NCBI GenBank assembly: GCA_963763575.1
Contig: CAVXPD010000001.1
Coordinates: forward strand, 248,001-312,000
Length of the DNA stretch: 64,000 nt
Source: Bog-473 sp963763575
GTDB taxonomy: Bacteria > Actinomycetota > Acidimicrobiia > Acidimicrobiales > RAAP-2
Direction of reading: 5' to 3'
Shown here piece by piece: positions 35,068 to 43,008 of the stretch. The notes under the pieces are model-generated. The model was not told the DNA's origin and searched no databases. It worked only from the letters and a program-made list of their open reading frames with translations. Position numbers and translations under genes: made by a program. Position 1 is the first letter of the stretch, and every line of letters begins with the position of its first letter.

Positions 35068-35514
35068 CTACGGGCCCCCACTCAAGACGTACGTCTCCCA
35101 CTTCGAACCGGTTATCGGAATGTAGAGCTCCATGGTGCAGACGGTGTCGTCTGGCGGATGTTGCGGCGCGACTGCGGCATAGATGGAGTCTCCGCCGAAG
35201 GTCCACGACAGAAACTTCCACTGTGCACCCACCGCGCCGTTCTTTGCCGTGAATATCCGGGGATTACCCGTTCGTGCGCCTTGGTCGTCGTACTGCCTGC
35301 CGCAGTACCCGATGTGCCTCGGCAAGCTCCAGAACGCAGCCGTCCCGTAATCCTTCGCACTGAAAAATGCGACAGTCGCCAGACCAATGCCGGCGACGAT
35401 TATCGTCAGCAGGAGTACGAGCATGATTCGAGACAGCGGGCTGCGGGCCGGCCTGTTCAGGCCCGACTGGGGTCGAATCCAGATCGTGTCGTCGATGCCC
35501 CCGACCCGATTCAC
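35068..35514 (-). CDS. Hypothetical single-pass membrane protein with extracytoplasmic Cys-containing domain
   Basis: A 148-aa protein with a ~30-residue cytoplasmic N-terminus, one helix (IMLVLLLTIIVAGIGLATVA) and a ~95-residue outer domain. The outer part has two Cys (IGYCGRQYDD and DTVCTMELY) that could form a disulfide. I recognise no family. ATG 35514 is used. Its base composition is a little less GC-rich than its neighbours, so it may be an acquired gene. Confidence 0.55.
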   Translation of the reverse strand: MNRVGGIDDTIWIRPQSGLNRPARSPLSRIMLVLLLTIIVAGIGLATVAFFSAKDYGTAAFWSLPRHIGYCGRQYDDQGARTGNPRIFTAKNGAVGAQWKFLSWTFGGDSIYAAVAPQHPPDDTVCTMELYIPITGSKWETYVLSGGP

Positions 35515-35767
35515 GGGTCAATCGTAGGTCTGGGCACCTCTGAGTCGGTTGATTCACCGAAGCCCCGAACCGTGGCGAGCAGCTATGCCGGTCTCCATGC
35601 GGGCGGAACCCGATGTCACTGGCTCCTACCCGGCACGGATCGTTCAGGGAGAGCCACGGGTTACGAAGCGAGGCGAGGCAAAGAGCAGCGGCCCGGGGAG
35701 GCCGAGTCACAGACCTCAAAAGGGTGCGACGCGGCCGACCTCGGGCTGTTGTCTCTAATGTGCGTCC

Positions 35768-36274
35768 ATGGACACTGCTGAGTTGCTGCTCGATATCTAT
35801 GGACGGATCCCGCCCATCGCCGAGGAGGCGGTCGACGGTCTGACCGCCGACCAACTCGCCACGGCCCCTGCGCCCGGCGCCAACACCGTCGGATGGCTGG
35901 TCTGGCACCTGACCCGCGTCCAGGACCACCACCTGGCCGAATTGCTCGGCACCGACCAGATCTGGACGACCGGCGAGTGGGCGGCGCAGTGTGGCCTCGA
36001 CCCCGACCCGTCGAACACGGGGTACGGCCACCGGCCCGAGCAGGTGCTCTCGGTGCGGCCCGAAGCGCCCGGCGTGCTCGTGGGCTACCTCGATGCGGTG
36101 CACCAGCGCACGAGCGGGCTGCTCGAGGGCCTGTCGTCCGAGGACCTCGATCGCGTGGTCGACCGTCGCTGGGACCCGCCCGTCACCATGGGCGTCCGCC
36201 TCGTCAGCATCGCCGACGATTCCCTTCAGCACGGAGGCCAGGCCGCGTACGTCCGAGGGATGCTCGGCTACTGA
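35768..36274 (+). CDS. DinB-like / mycothiol-type (DUF664) protein
   Basis: A 168-aa four-helix-bundle protein of the DinB/MDMPI superfamily. Metal-binding His positions are visible in NTVGWLVWHLTRVQDHH and SIADDSLQHGGQAAYVRGM, with the third in the middle of the chain less clear. Relatives are thiol-dependent transferases that in actinobacteria use mycothiol, so this one may act in detoxification. ATG 35768. Standard length. Confidence 0.78.
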   Translation: MDTAELLLDIYGRIPPIAEEAVDGLTADQLATAPAPGANTVGWLVWHLTRVQDHHLAELLGTDQIWTTGEWAAQCGLDPDPSNTGYGHRPEQVLSVRPEAPGVLVGYLDAVHQRTSGLLEGLSSEDLDRVVDRRWDPPVTMGVRLVSIADDSLQHGGQAAYVRGMLGY

Positions 36275-36358
36275 GGCCGGTGGCCCGGCTGGTGCCGAGT
36301 GGTCGGAGGCGACTGCGGATCAGAGGGTTTGGGGACACGCTCCCTTCCCCTGCGCTCG

Positions 36359-37105
36359 TTAGAACCGCTGGAGCTTCTTCGTGGCGGCCACGACCCTCTT
36401 CTCCGCCTCACTCGATCGTCGCGCGGCAAGGGCTTCGGCTGACTTGAGCCGCTTGAGCTCCATTGCAGTATCGGCAACCGCACGCCGGGCCCTCGCAAGT
36501 TCGGTGGAAGCACTTTCGAGATCTCGGTTCGCCTTCGCCAGATCACGCTGAGCCACCGCGAGGGCGGCCCGCGAGGCCGAACCGGTGAGAGACGAAGCAT
36601 CGGTTGCGGACGACGCCGCCGGTGAGTCGGCCACCAACCCGAGTCCCGAGTACTGCAGTCCGCTCGTCAGCTGACCGGTGCGAAGGTGTTCAGCGGCCTT
36701 CGGATCCGCGAAGGCCGCCTCGAGAGTTCCCTCCAGATCCTCCAAAACCGCCGTTGAGGCCGGGTGGCCCAGGCGGGAAGCCAAGGACTTTGCGTCGCGA
36801 ACCAGCTTGGAAATTACTTCGCTCTTCTCCTTTGAGATCTTCCGGATTTGTTCACCCTCGAGCTTGCTCCTCGGAGCCCGAAGGTTGGTGCCCAACTCGA
36901 CGAGGTTGTTGACGTCACGTGGCTCTTCGCGTGCGAGCTGGTTCGCAAGCCAGGCCCCCACCGAGGGCTTTCGGAGCTTTCTCAAGGCTGAAGCCAGCTC
37001 GCGATCGCCGGCAGCGCGGGCCTCAGCCACCTTTGCGTCGCGAGCTGTTGTGAAATCACTTGGAACCAGGCCATAGAGCTCGCGGCTTGCATCCTCGAAT
37101 TCCAT
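36359..37105 (-). CDS. Coiled-coil hypothetical protein
   Basis: A 248-aa protein with helical character. The N-terminal region DASRELYGLVPSDFTTARDA followed by LRKLRKPSVGAWLANQLARE (about residues 4-60) recurs in actinobacterial proteins of unknown function. The C-terminal third is a long coiled coil (AVAQRDLAKANRDLESASTE, then ALAARRSSEAEKRVVAATKK). ATG 37105 is used; the 36 extra upstream codons are Cys/His-rich noise. No enzyme motif. Confidence 0.65.
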   Translation of the reverse strand: MEFEDASRELYGLVPSDFTTARDAKVAEARAAGDRELASALRKLRKPSVGAWLANQLAREEPRDVNNLVELGTNLRAPRSKLEGEQIRKISKEKSEVISKLVRDAKSLASRLGHPASTAVLEDLEGTLEAAFADPKAAEHLRTGQLTSGLQYSGLGLVADSPAASSATDASSLTGSASRAALAVAQRDLAKANRDLESASTELARARRAVADTAMELKRLKSAEALAARRSSEAEKRVVAATKKLQRF

Positions 37106-37580
37106 GTCGTCATCTTGCCCGAAGCAGCTTTCGTTGTGATCACGTTGCTTGCACCGCCGATTCCCGCCGCTGCTGTGACAACCTGGCGAAGCGCAAGGCA
37201 CGCTCCGGCCCACAGCTAATGGGGGTCGAGAGCACTTCGATTTCTCTAGTGTTTCCGACGATCCGCGCCACCGGGGTGTCGGGTCGAGGCGGGACCGGCA
37301 GTTATGTGCGCCGCCGACCTGACTTCACCACCCGCTGCTCGGATGAAGTAACGAACGATCGGCGTCCGGAGGCGAAGCGAGCCATCAGTTAATCGCTATG
37401 GCTCGAGAACTGGTCCGATTTTTCGCGTCAGCAGGGGCATCGTCGGAACGAGCTCGTGCGCATCATTGAGCCCATCCGCGGAAGGCTTTGCTGTGCGCCC
37501 GGATCGCATGACATCGCTGTTCTTGAGCACGGTCACGTCGCGACTGTCAAGATCGCGGCAGGAAGGGAGAAGGAGGGGAG
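37106..37580. other. Intergenic region with low coding potential
   Basis: About 475 bp between the coiled-coil gene (-) and the secreted repeat protein (+). It is less GC-rich than average. A possible short frame (37060-37392, +) has no ribosome site. AAGGGAGAAGGAGGGG just before 37581 is an unusually strong ribosome site for the next gene. Otherwise I see nothing. Confidence 0.4.
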
Positions 37581-38507
37581 ATGATCCTGGGGGGACAGTT
37601 GGGTATGAGAGGACGGTTGGGTTTGGGGTGCGTGCTTACGCTCGTGCTGTTCGGACTTCTCGGAAGCCCGGCCACCGCCCCCGCGGGAGCAGCCACGCCG
37701 GGTGTTCCCGGGTACTGGCTGGCCGGAGCTGACGGCGGCGTCTTCAGTTTCAATGCGCCCTTCTTTGGCTCCGGGAATGCGGGTGCTTGTGGCTTCTCGC
37801 CTCAACCGCCGAGCACCTTGAACGGCGCTCTCGGCTGCAGCGCCATCGCGTCCGATCCCGACGGAGCGGGCTATTGGCTGCTCAACGCCTTCCGCTCGGC
37901 GACGCCCTATGGCAACGCGCAGCTCAACCCGCAGAGCTGTACGTCTCTCAACGGGGCCATGGGCAGCTGGACCGGTATGGCGGTCGCCCGGGATGGCGAC
38001 GGATTCTGGCTGGTCAGCTCGAACGGAGGCGTGATGGGATGTGGAAGCATGCCCGCGCCCCTGGGCGGGGTGACGAACCTCACGCTGGCCGCGCCCATCG
38101 TGGGGATGGCGGCCACGCCTGATCGGGGTGGGTACTGGCTGGTCGGAGCAGACGGCGGCGTCTTCAGTTTCGGGGACGCCCACTTCTATGGGTCGACCGG
38201 CGACATCCGACTGAACAGGCCGATCGTGGGTATGACGGCGACCGTCGACGGTGGTGGCTATTGGCTCGTCGCCTCCGACGGTGGCGTATTCGCCTTCGGA
38301 GATGCAAGTTACGAAGGATCGATGGGTGGACACCAGCTGAATGCACCGGTGGTAGGCATGGCGGTCAATCCCGATGGGCCGGGCTACTGGCTGGCCGCGT
38401 CAGACGGCGGAGTCTTCGCTCTGGGCGGTGCGCCCTACCAAGGATCGATGGGTGGAACAACGCTCAACGGCCCAATCGTGGGAATCGCCGCCACGCCCGG
38501 GACCTGA
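37581..38507 (+). CDS. Secreted six-unit repeat protein (GYWLVASDGGVFAFGDA type)
   Basis: A 308-aa exported protein. The signal peptide (LGLGCVLTLVLFGLLGSPAT, cleavage near AGAA) is followed only by repeats: six units of GYW(L/V)..(S/A)DGGVF.FGDA..GS(T/M)G..LN.P(I/V)VGM. Units two and three are diverged and carry extra Cys (PQSCTSLNGAMG, GGVMGCGSM). The units match the tail of the GH43 protein at 15435. The ribosome site AAGGAGGGG is strong, so high expression is likely. A cell-surface or carbohydrate-binding propeller is the best guess. Confidence 0.78.
   Translation: MILGGQLGMRGRLGLGCVLTLVLFGLLGSPATAPAGAATPGVPGYWLAGADGGVFSFNAPFFGSGNAGACGFSPQPPSTLNGALGCSAIASDPDGAGYWLLNAFRSATPYGNAQLNPQSCTSLNGAMGSWTGMAVARDGDGFWLVSSNGGVMGCGSMPAPLGGVTNLTLAAPIVGMAATPDRGGYWLVGADGGVFSFGDAHFYGSTGDIRLNRPIVGMTATVDGGGYWLVASDGGVFAFGDASYEGSMGGHQLNAPVVGMAVNPDGPGYWLAASDGGVFALGGAPYQGSMGGTTLNGPIVGIAATPGT
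37710..38501 (+). repeat. Six GYWLVASDGGVFAFGDA-type coding repeats
   Basis: The whole mature part of the secreted protein. Units four to six are nearly identical at the DGGVF.(F/L)G core; units one to three differ in length. Confidence 0.75.
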
Positions 38508-38618
38508 GGTCGCCCTCATCGCCTCCGGTTCGTCTGGGGTGCTGAGGCGGTCGATGTGGGGAAACGATACGGCGTCGACGCTGACCTACCATCCGCCGAG
38601 ATCGACGACGTGGGACGT

Positions 38619-39437
38619 CTACGTGCGCCCAGGTGGGCGAGGCCAACGGACGTACTCCGAGTAGTGCCAGATCGTCTCGTAGCCGAGCGCCCGATAGATG
38701 GGCGCGCCCATCGGTGACGCCTGCAGCGAGCACGACGACGCGCCGTGGTCGAAGGCGAGATTGGTGGCCTCCGTCGTCACCAGGGCTCCGAGGCCGGCAC
38801 CCCGCTCGGCCGGGAGGGTCCCGACCCACTGCAGGCTGGCCACCCCGTCGCTCTCGAACGTCATGGCGGTGGCGACCGGCTTGCTGTCGCGGGAAGCGAC
38901 CACGACGTGCGCCGCCGGATCGTCGAGGAAGGCCGCCGTCTCGTCGAACAGCTCGGGCTGCACCTCGGCCGGCATGCCGTAGGTGCCGTACGCCTCGGTG
39001 TTCACCGCGACGAAATCCGCGACGTCCGACTCGTCCACCGCCCAGCGCACCTCGATGCCCTCGACCCCGGGGTGGTCGGGGAGCGGGGTCCCGACGAGCA
39101 TCTCGGGCACGGGCTCGCCGAAACGCTCCAGGCCGGCGGCCTCGCAGGCCTCGCGCAGGTCGTCGTCCTTCCCGTTGTCGCGCACCTTGATGCTGTAGCC
39201 CCGGGCCAAGGAGCCGAAGAACGCGTCGGCCCGCGCCACGAGCTCGGAGGCCCCGAAGGAGTCGTCCCAGCGGTACGCGCCGTTGGCCACGACGGGGATC
39301 CACGAGCCGCCGGCGCACAGCACGGCGCCGCTGGACTCCTCGAGCGCACCCTTGCTGGCCCAGCGGGTCAGGGCGCGGTTGAACGCGATGAGGTTGCGCT
39401 GGCCGAGCGCGGCCTCGCTCTCGGGGGGAGACGCCAT
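38619..39437 (-). CDS. GNAT-family acetyltransferase
   Basis: A 272-aa protein with a C-terminal GNAT domain: VVVASRDSKPVATAMTF, then WVGTLPAERGAGLGALVTTE for acetyl-CoA binding, then ASPMGAPIYRALGYETI. The N-terminal half is a degenerate partner domain, as in Eis-like or paired GNAT proteins. ATG 39437 is chosen over one 36 bases upstream. The function is unknown; the acceptor may be a small molecule. Confidence 0.78.
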   Translation of the reverse strand: MASPPESEAALGQRNLIAFNRALTRWASKGALEESSGAVLCAGGSWIPVVANGAYRWDDSFGASELVARADAFFGSLARGYSIKVRDNGKDDDLREACEAAGLERFGEPVPEMLVGTPLPDHPGVEGIEVRWAVDESDVADFVAVNTEAYGTYGMPAEVQPELFDETAAFLDDPAAHVVVASRDSKPVATAMTFESDGVASLQWVGTLPAERGAGLGALVTTEATNLAFDHGASSCSLQASPMGAPIYRALGYETIWHYSEYVRWPRPPGRT

Positions 39438-39473
39438 GCCTGCATCATGGCGTCTCCTGCCGGGCGAGTGCAC

Positions 39474-39947
39474 TCAACCGAGCGCGAAGACCGGGTGGCG
39501 GGCCGCCTCGGCGGTCCACTCGGCGTCGCTGGCGTCGGGGGTGAGGCCGTGGAAGAACATGCCCGTCTCGAACTTCCACCGCTTGAGGTACGACCGCAGG
39601 ATCGGCAGGCTGTCCTCGACGGGGATCTCGGTGGCGGTGCAGTGCTGGCGGCGCCGGCCGAGGATCAGCACGAGGTGGCCGTCCGCGCTGCGCACGTTGC
39701 GGACCCACTCCGTCTCGCCGCGGGGGGCGACGAGGTACTGGGTCCCGTCGTAGTCGAGCAGGTTGACCGGGGTGTGGAAGAGCTTGCCGGAGCGGCGGCC
39801 CCGGTGCTCGAGCACCCGGGAGCCCCGGACGCTGACGCCGATCCGGGTCAGGCCCCGCACGAGGTTGTTGAAGATGTGGCGGGTGAACCAGTCCGGGCGC
39901 TGGTAGTCGGGGCCGGCGGGCTGGTCGGGGCTCGGGGTGGTGCTCAT
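39474..39947 (-). CDS. Deazaflavin (F420)-dependent nitroreductase-family protein
   Basis: A 157-aa split-beta-barrel protein of the Ddn/nitroreductase family. Signatures are RVLEHRGRRSGKLFHTPVNL, YLVAPRGETEWVRNVRSADG and the C-terminal helix. Members use F420H2 to reduce quinones or nitro compounds; some bind other flavins. ATG 39947 follows AGGAGG. It is divergent from a TetR gene with palindromes between, so it is probably under its control. Confidence 0.85.
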   Translation of the reverse strand: MSTTPSPDQPAGPDYQRPDWFTRHIFNNLVRGLTRIGVSVRGSRVLEHRGRRSGKLFHTPVNLLDYDGTQYLVAPRGETEWVRNVRSADGHLVLILGRRRQHCTATEIPVEDSLPILRSYLKRWKFETGMFFHGLTPDASDAEWTAEAARHPVFALG

Positions 39948-39993
39948 CGGGGCCTCCTGGGTCTCGGATCTCCTGAACAGTGATACTAAACAC

Positions 39994-40036
39994 GAACGAT
40001 GTTCTTGTCAAGTACTTGTGTTCTCGATCCGGAACA
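39994..40036. promoter_or_regulatory. Cluster of palindromes between nitroreductase-like and TetR genes
   Basis: Three inverted repeats within 43 bp: GAAC-gat-GTTC (39994-40004), CAAGTACTTG (40009-40018), and TGTTC..GAACA (40019-40036). The GAAC/GTTC arms recur, which suggests a repeated operator half-site for the adjacent TetR protein. The AT-rich stretch also probably holds both promoters (TTGTCA at 40005-40010 could be a -35). Confidence 0.55.
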
Positions 40037-40050
40037 TTCAGACTGGCTCC

Positions 40051-40755
40051 ATGTCCGCCCCACGCACGGCCCGCGAGCGCGTCCGGGAGGAGATGACGGC
40101 GGAGATCTTGGGCGTGGCCCGTGAGCACGTGGCCCGGGACGGCGCGGCCGCGCTGTCGCTGCGCTCGGTGGCCCGAGACCTCGAGATGGCGCCGTCGGCC
40201 CTCTATCGCTACTTCGACGGACGCGACGCACTGCTGAGCGCCCTCATCCTCGATGCGTACGAGTCCCTGGCGGCCGAGACGGAGCAGGCGGCGACGGGCG
40301 CGGCCGAGAGCGGCGGCAGCGACGCCGAGCGTTTCACGGTGGTGCCCCACGCCGTCCGCCGCTGGGCGCTCGCCCACCCGCACGAGTGGGGGCTGATCTT
40401 CGGGACACCGGTGCCCGGTTACTACGCGCCCGAAGACACCGTCGTGCCGTACGCGCGGGTCGCCACCGCCATGATGCGCCCGATCGTCGAGGCCGAGGCG
40501 GCGGGACGGCTCGGGCCGGATCTCGATCGGCACGCCGTCACCGACGAGCTGCGCGACGCGGTGGCGCCCGTGACCGAGGGCCTCTTGCCGGGCCTTCCGG
40601 TGGTCAACGTCGTGCTGGCCGTCCAGGCCTGGACGACGATCGTCGGCACCATCAGCCTCGAGGTGTTCGGCCACTGGCGCCGGACCATCCTCGACCCGGA
40701 AGAGTTCTTCGCGGCGACGGTCCGCGACGTCGCGGCGCACATCGGTCTCTCCTGA
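40051..40755 (+). CDS. TetR/AcrR-family transcriptional regulator
   Basis: A 234-aa repressor. The DNA-binding helices are ALSLRSVARDLEMAPSALYR followed by YFDGRDALLSALI. The ligand-binding domain is of the TetR_C_33-like type (VRRWALAHPHEWGLIFGTPV, VPGYYAPED). ATG 40051 lies 103 bp from the divergent nitroreductase-like start. The gap has palindromes that it likely binds. The inducer is unknown. Confidence 0.88.
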   Translation: MSAPRTARERVREEMTAEILGVAREHVARDGAAALSLRSVARDLEMAPSALYRYFDGRDALLSALILDAYESLAAETEQAATGAAESGGSDAERFTVVPHAVRRWALAHPHEWGLIFGTPVPGYYAPEDTVVPYARVATAMMRPIVEAEAAGRLGPDLDRHAVTDELRDAVAPVTEGLLPGLPVVNVVLAVQAWTTIVGTISLEVFGHWRRTILDPEEFFAATVRDVAAHIGLS

Positions 40756-40843
40756 CGGAGCAACGGCGGGTGATCGCCGGGCCGAGGTGCCGCCGCGTCC
40801 CAACCTGCGGGCGGGGCCGAAGCTCGAGTCTGCAGGGCCTGCC

Positions 40844-41188
40844 TCAGCGCAGCCGGGAGAGAAGCGCCTCGGCGCGCGCGAGCAGGTTGCTCAGCTCGTC
40901 GCGCCTGTCCGGGTTGGCCTGCTCCAACGCCTCGATGAGGTCGAACACGAGGGCGGCGAGCTCGGTCAGCTCGGCACTTGGCTCCGCGAGATTGATCTTC
41001 GAGAAGGGCAGGGCGATGTTGGTCCGACTCGCATTGATGAACTCGCGCGGCTCGCGCCAGGCGCTGGCGTTGGCGGGCGTGGTGCCGGCGTCGTGGGTTT
41101 CGGTGGGAACGATCTCTGGACGACCCTCTACGGGGTCTCCGGGCGGGCGCGCACCACCCTCGGGTGCCTCCGGAGGGCTCGGGCTCAC
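40844..41188 (-). CDS. Small helical hypothetical protein
   Basis: A 114-aa protein with a Pro/Gly/Glu-rich N-terminus and a helical C-terminal half (LTELAALVFDLIEALEQANP, then RRDELSNLLARAEALLSRLR). It is cotranscribed with the upstream 70-aa gene (gap 13 bp). GTG 41188 is used; the true start could be further in. No known family. Confidence 0.45.
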   Translation of the reverse strand: MSPSPPEAPEGGARPPGDPVEGRPEIVPTETHDAGTTPANASAWREPREFINASRTNIALPFSKINLAEPSAELTELAALVFDLIEALEQANPDRRDELSNLLARAEALLSRLR

Positions 41189-41201
41189 CGGCCCGCCCGG
41201 C

Positions 41202-41414
41202 CTACCCCAGGACGGGGCGGTTCAGCTCGATCCCCGCGTTCGCGAGGAAGACGAACTTGTGCTCGAGGGCGGTCTGCCAATCGATCATGTCCTTGTCGAA
41301 CTGCGTGCGGTCGCCTTCCTCGCAGGCGTGCTCGAGCTCGTCGAACGCCAGATCCTCGGCATCCAGCAGGGCCCGGTACTTCGAAAGGAAGTGGTCGTCG
41401 ATCGGCTTGTGCAC
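41202..41414 (-). CDS. Small hypothetical protein (70 aa)
   Basis: A 70-aa acidic, helical protein: HKPIDDHFLSKYRALLDAED, then LEHACEEGDRTQFDKDMIDW. GTG 41414 is chosen because GGGAG(G) lies about seven bases upstream on this strand; longer in-frame extensions are Arg-rich and look non-coding. It has no recognisable motif. It may be translationally linked to the 114-aa gene downstream. Confidence 0.5.
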   Translation of the reverse strand: MHKPIDDHFLSKYRALLDAEDLAFDELEHACEEGDRTQFDKDMIDWQTALEHKFVFLANAGIELNRPVLG

Positions 41415-41624
41415 GTCGTCCTCCCGTCGCCAACCCGACGCCTGCGGGCCGGTGAACGCAACGTTACTGCCGTCACAAGCAGTTCGCCTCGCCGTCGCAC
41501 CGCACGTCCTACCGACACCGAACTCGTCTTCTCGAATTTCGCGTCGCGGCGGATTTCGGCGCCAGGATCGCGGCAGGGAAGCCGGGGTTGGCACCGCCCG
41601 TCCTACCGCTGGCGCACCGATCTC

Positions 41625-42440
41625 CTACCAGTTGCGGCGCAGGCGGTGATAGGTCCGGGGCATCAGGGCCCGGAACACCATGGCGGCGTCGATCAGCCCC
41701 GAGACGCTGATCTCCAGCGAGGGACCTCCCGCCTGCGCCAGGATCCGGCGCGAGACGGACTCGACGCTGCGGGTCATCAGCCGGGGCGGCCGGCGCAGCC
41801 CCCGCCCGAGCGCGCTCAGGCCCAGCTCGGTGGCCATGAAGGCGGGATAGACGACATGCACCGTGACCCCCTTGGGGCCGAGCCGGAACGACGTCGACTC
41901 GGTGAACGCCGAGAGCGCGGCCTTCGATGACGGGTAGGCGCCGGGACCCGGCGACGGCAGGCGCCCGCCGTCGGAGGACACGTTGATCACGATGCCGGTG
42001 CCCCGTTCGACCATGGCGGGCAGCACCGCCAACGTCGCCGCGACCGGCGCGAAGAAGTTGACGTCGAACGCATGGCGGAAGTCGGCCTCGCCGATCTCGA
42101 CCAGCCGGATGCCCGGATCCTGCGCCGCGTTGTTGACGAGCAGGTCGATGTGGCCCCAGGACGTGAGCGCCTCCTTCAGCGCTTGGCGGAGGGCGTCGGT
42201 GTCCGCCACGTCGCAGGTGATCGTCCGTGACTCCGGCGAGTGGACGCGCAGCTCTGCGCCGAGCGCCTCCAAGCGCTCGGTGGTCCGCGCCAGGCCGACG
42301 ACGATGGCTCCGGCCCGGGCGAGGTCGCGGCAGAGTTGGGCCCCGAGTCCGGCCGACGCACCCGTGACCACGGCCACCCGACCGGCGTAGCGGCCACCGA
42401 AATCGGGTCTGTGCGCAGCGGCCGAGAGGCGGGACGGCAC
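41625..42440 (-). CDS. Short-chain dehydrogenase/reductase
   Basis: A 271-aa classical SDR. The NAD(P) motif is VVTGASAGLGAQL, an Asp follows in TCDVADTD, NNA is in LLVNNAAQDPG, the catalytic Ser is in INVSSDGG, and the Tyr-x3-Lys is in AYPSSKAALSAF. After residue ~220 it has a ~50-residue tail (SGLIDAAMVFRALMPRTYHR) seen in membrane-associated SDRs. The substrate is unknown; a lipid role is possible. Confidence 0.88.
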   Translation of the reverse strand: MPSRLSAAAHRPDFGGRYAGRVAVVTGASAGLGAQLCRDLARAGAIVVGLARTTERLEALGAELRVHSPESRTITCDVADTDALRQALKEALTSWGHIDLLVNNAAQDPGIRLVEIGEADFRHAFDVNFFAPVAATLAVLPAMVERGTGIVINVSSDGGRLPSPGPGAYPSSKAALSAFTESTSFRLGPKGVTVHVVYPAFMATELGLSALGRGLRRPPRLMTRSVESVSRRILAQAGGPSLEISVSGLIDAAMVFRALMPRTYHRLRRNW

Positions 42441-42447
42441 GCGGCGT

Positions 42448-42987
42448 TCAGTCCGTCGTCGCGCCCGGGGCGCCCGCGGCGGGGTCGGAGGATGCGGATT
42501 CTTCGCTTGGTTCGATCGGATCGGTCAGGCCCACCAGCGTGTCACCCAGGCGGCTGGCCGCGGCGGCAAGCACCTCCTGGCCGGCGACGAGCGCGGCCAG
42601 GTCGCCGCGCACGCGGACCCGTCCGGCGGCCAGGGCGTCGGCCGGGTCGAGGCGTCCGAGCGCCAAGGCCAACGCATCCGCGTAGCCCAGCACGATCGTC
42701 GCCGTGGCCGTCGCCGTCGTCGTCGCCGTCGTCGTCGCCGTCGCCTCCGGCGTGCCGTCCGCGAGGGCCAGGTGGGCCCGGCCCTCAGCGACCGAGAGGA
42801 GGACGCGCACCTCGGTGCCGAGCCCGAGGTCGAGCGGGACGCCGTGCACCTCTTGGGCGACGCTGAAGCCGCCGTCCGCGGCCGCGAGCGAACCCTGCCC
42901 GGCGGCCTCCACGGCGTCGGTGAGGTCGAGCGTGCTCAGCGCGGCGTCGAAGGCCTGCACCCATTCGGGTGAGAGATAGCGGGCCAC
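42448..42987 (-). CDS. SCP2-type sterol-binding-like protein
   Basis: A 179-aa protein. WVQAFDAALSTLDLTDAVEA, VLLSVAEGRAHLALAD and LGYADALALALGRLDPADAL match an actinobacterial SCP2-like domain that binds lipid. A central tract of Ala/Thr (ATATTTATTTATATAT) comes from a GTC/GCC microsatellite. The gene lies 7 bp from the SDR gene on one strand (SDR downstream), so the two probably form an operon. sdhB ends just upstream of its start. Confidence 0.65.
   Translation of the reverse strand: MARYLSPEWVQAFDAALSTLDLTDAVEAAGQGSLAAADGGFSVAQEVHGVPLDLGLGTEVRVLLSVAEGRAHLALADGTPEATATTTATTTATATATIVLGYADALALALGRLDPADALAAGRVRVRGDLAALVAGQEVLAAAASRLGDTLVGLTDPIEPSEESASSDPAAGAPGATTD
42700..42747. repeat. GCC/GTC trinucleotide-type microsatellite within SCP2-like gene
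   Basis: A run of gccgtcgtcgtc-type triplets, about 45 bases, encoding the Ala/Thr tract on the minus strand. The triplet unit keeps the frame, so length changes would be tolerated. Confidence 0.65.
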
Positions 42988-43008
42988 GGTCCCGACCGCT
43001 GCGCCGCC

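Noticed and set aside
37060..37392. Short frame in the gap before the secreted repeat protein
   Set aside because: No ribosome site or motif; composition looks non-coding.
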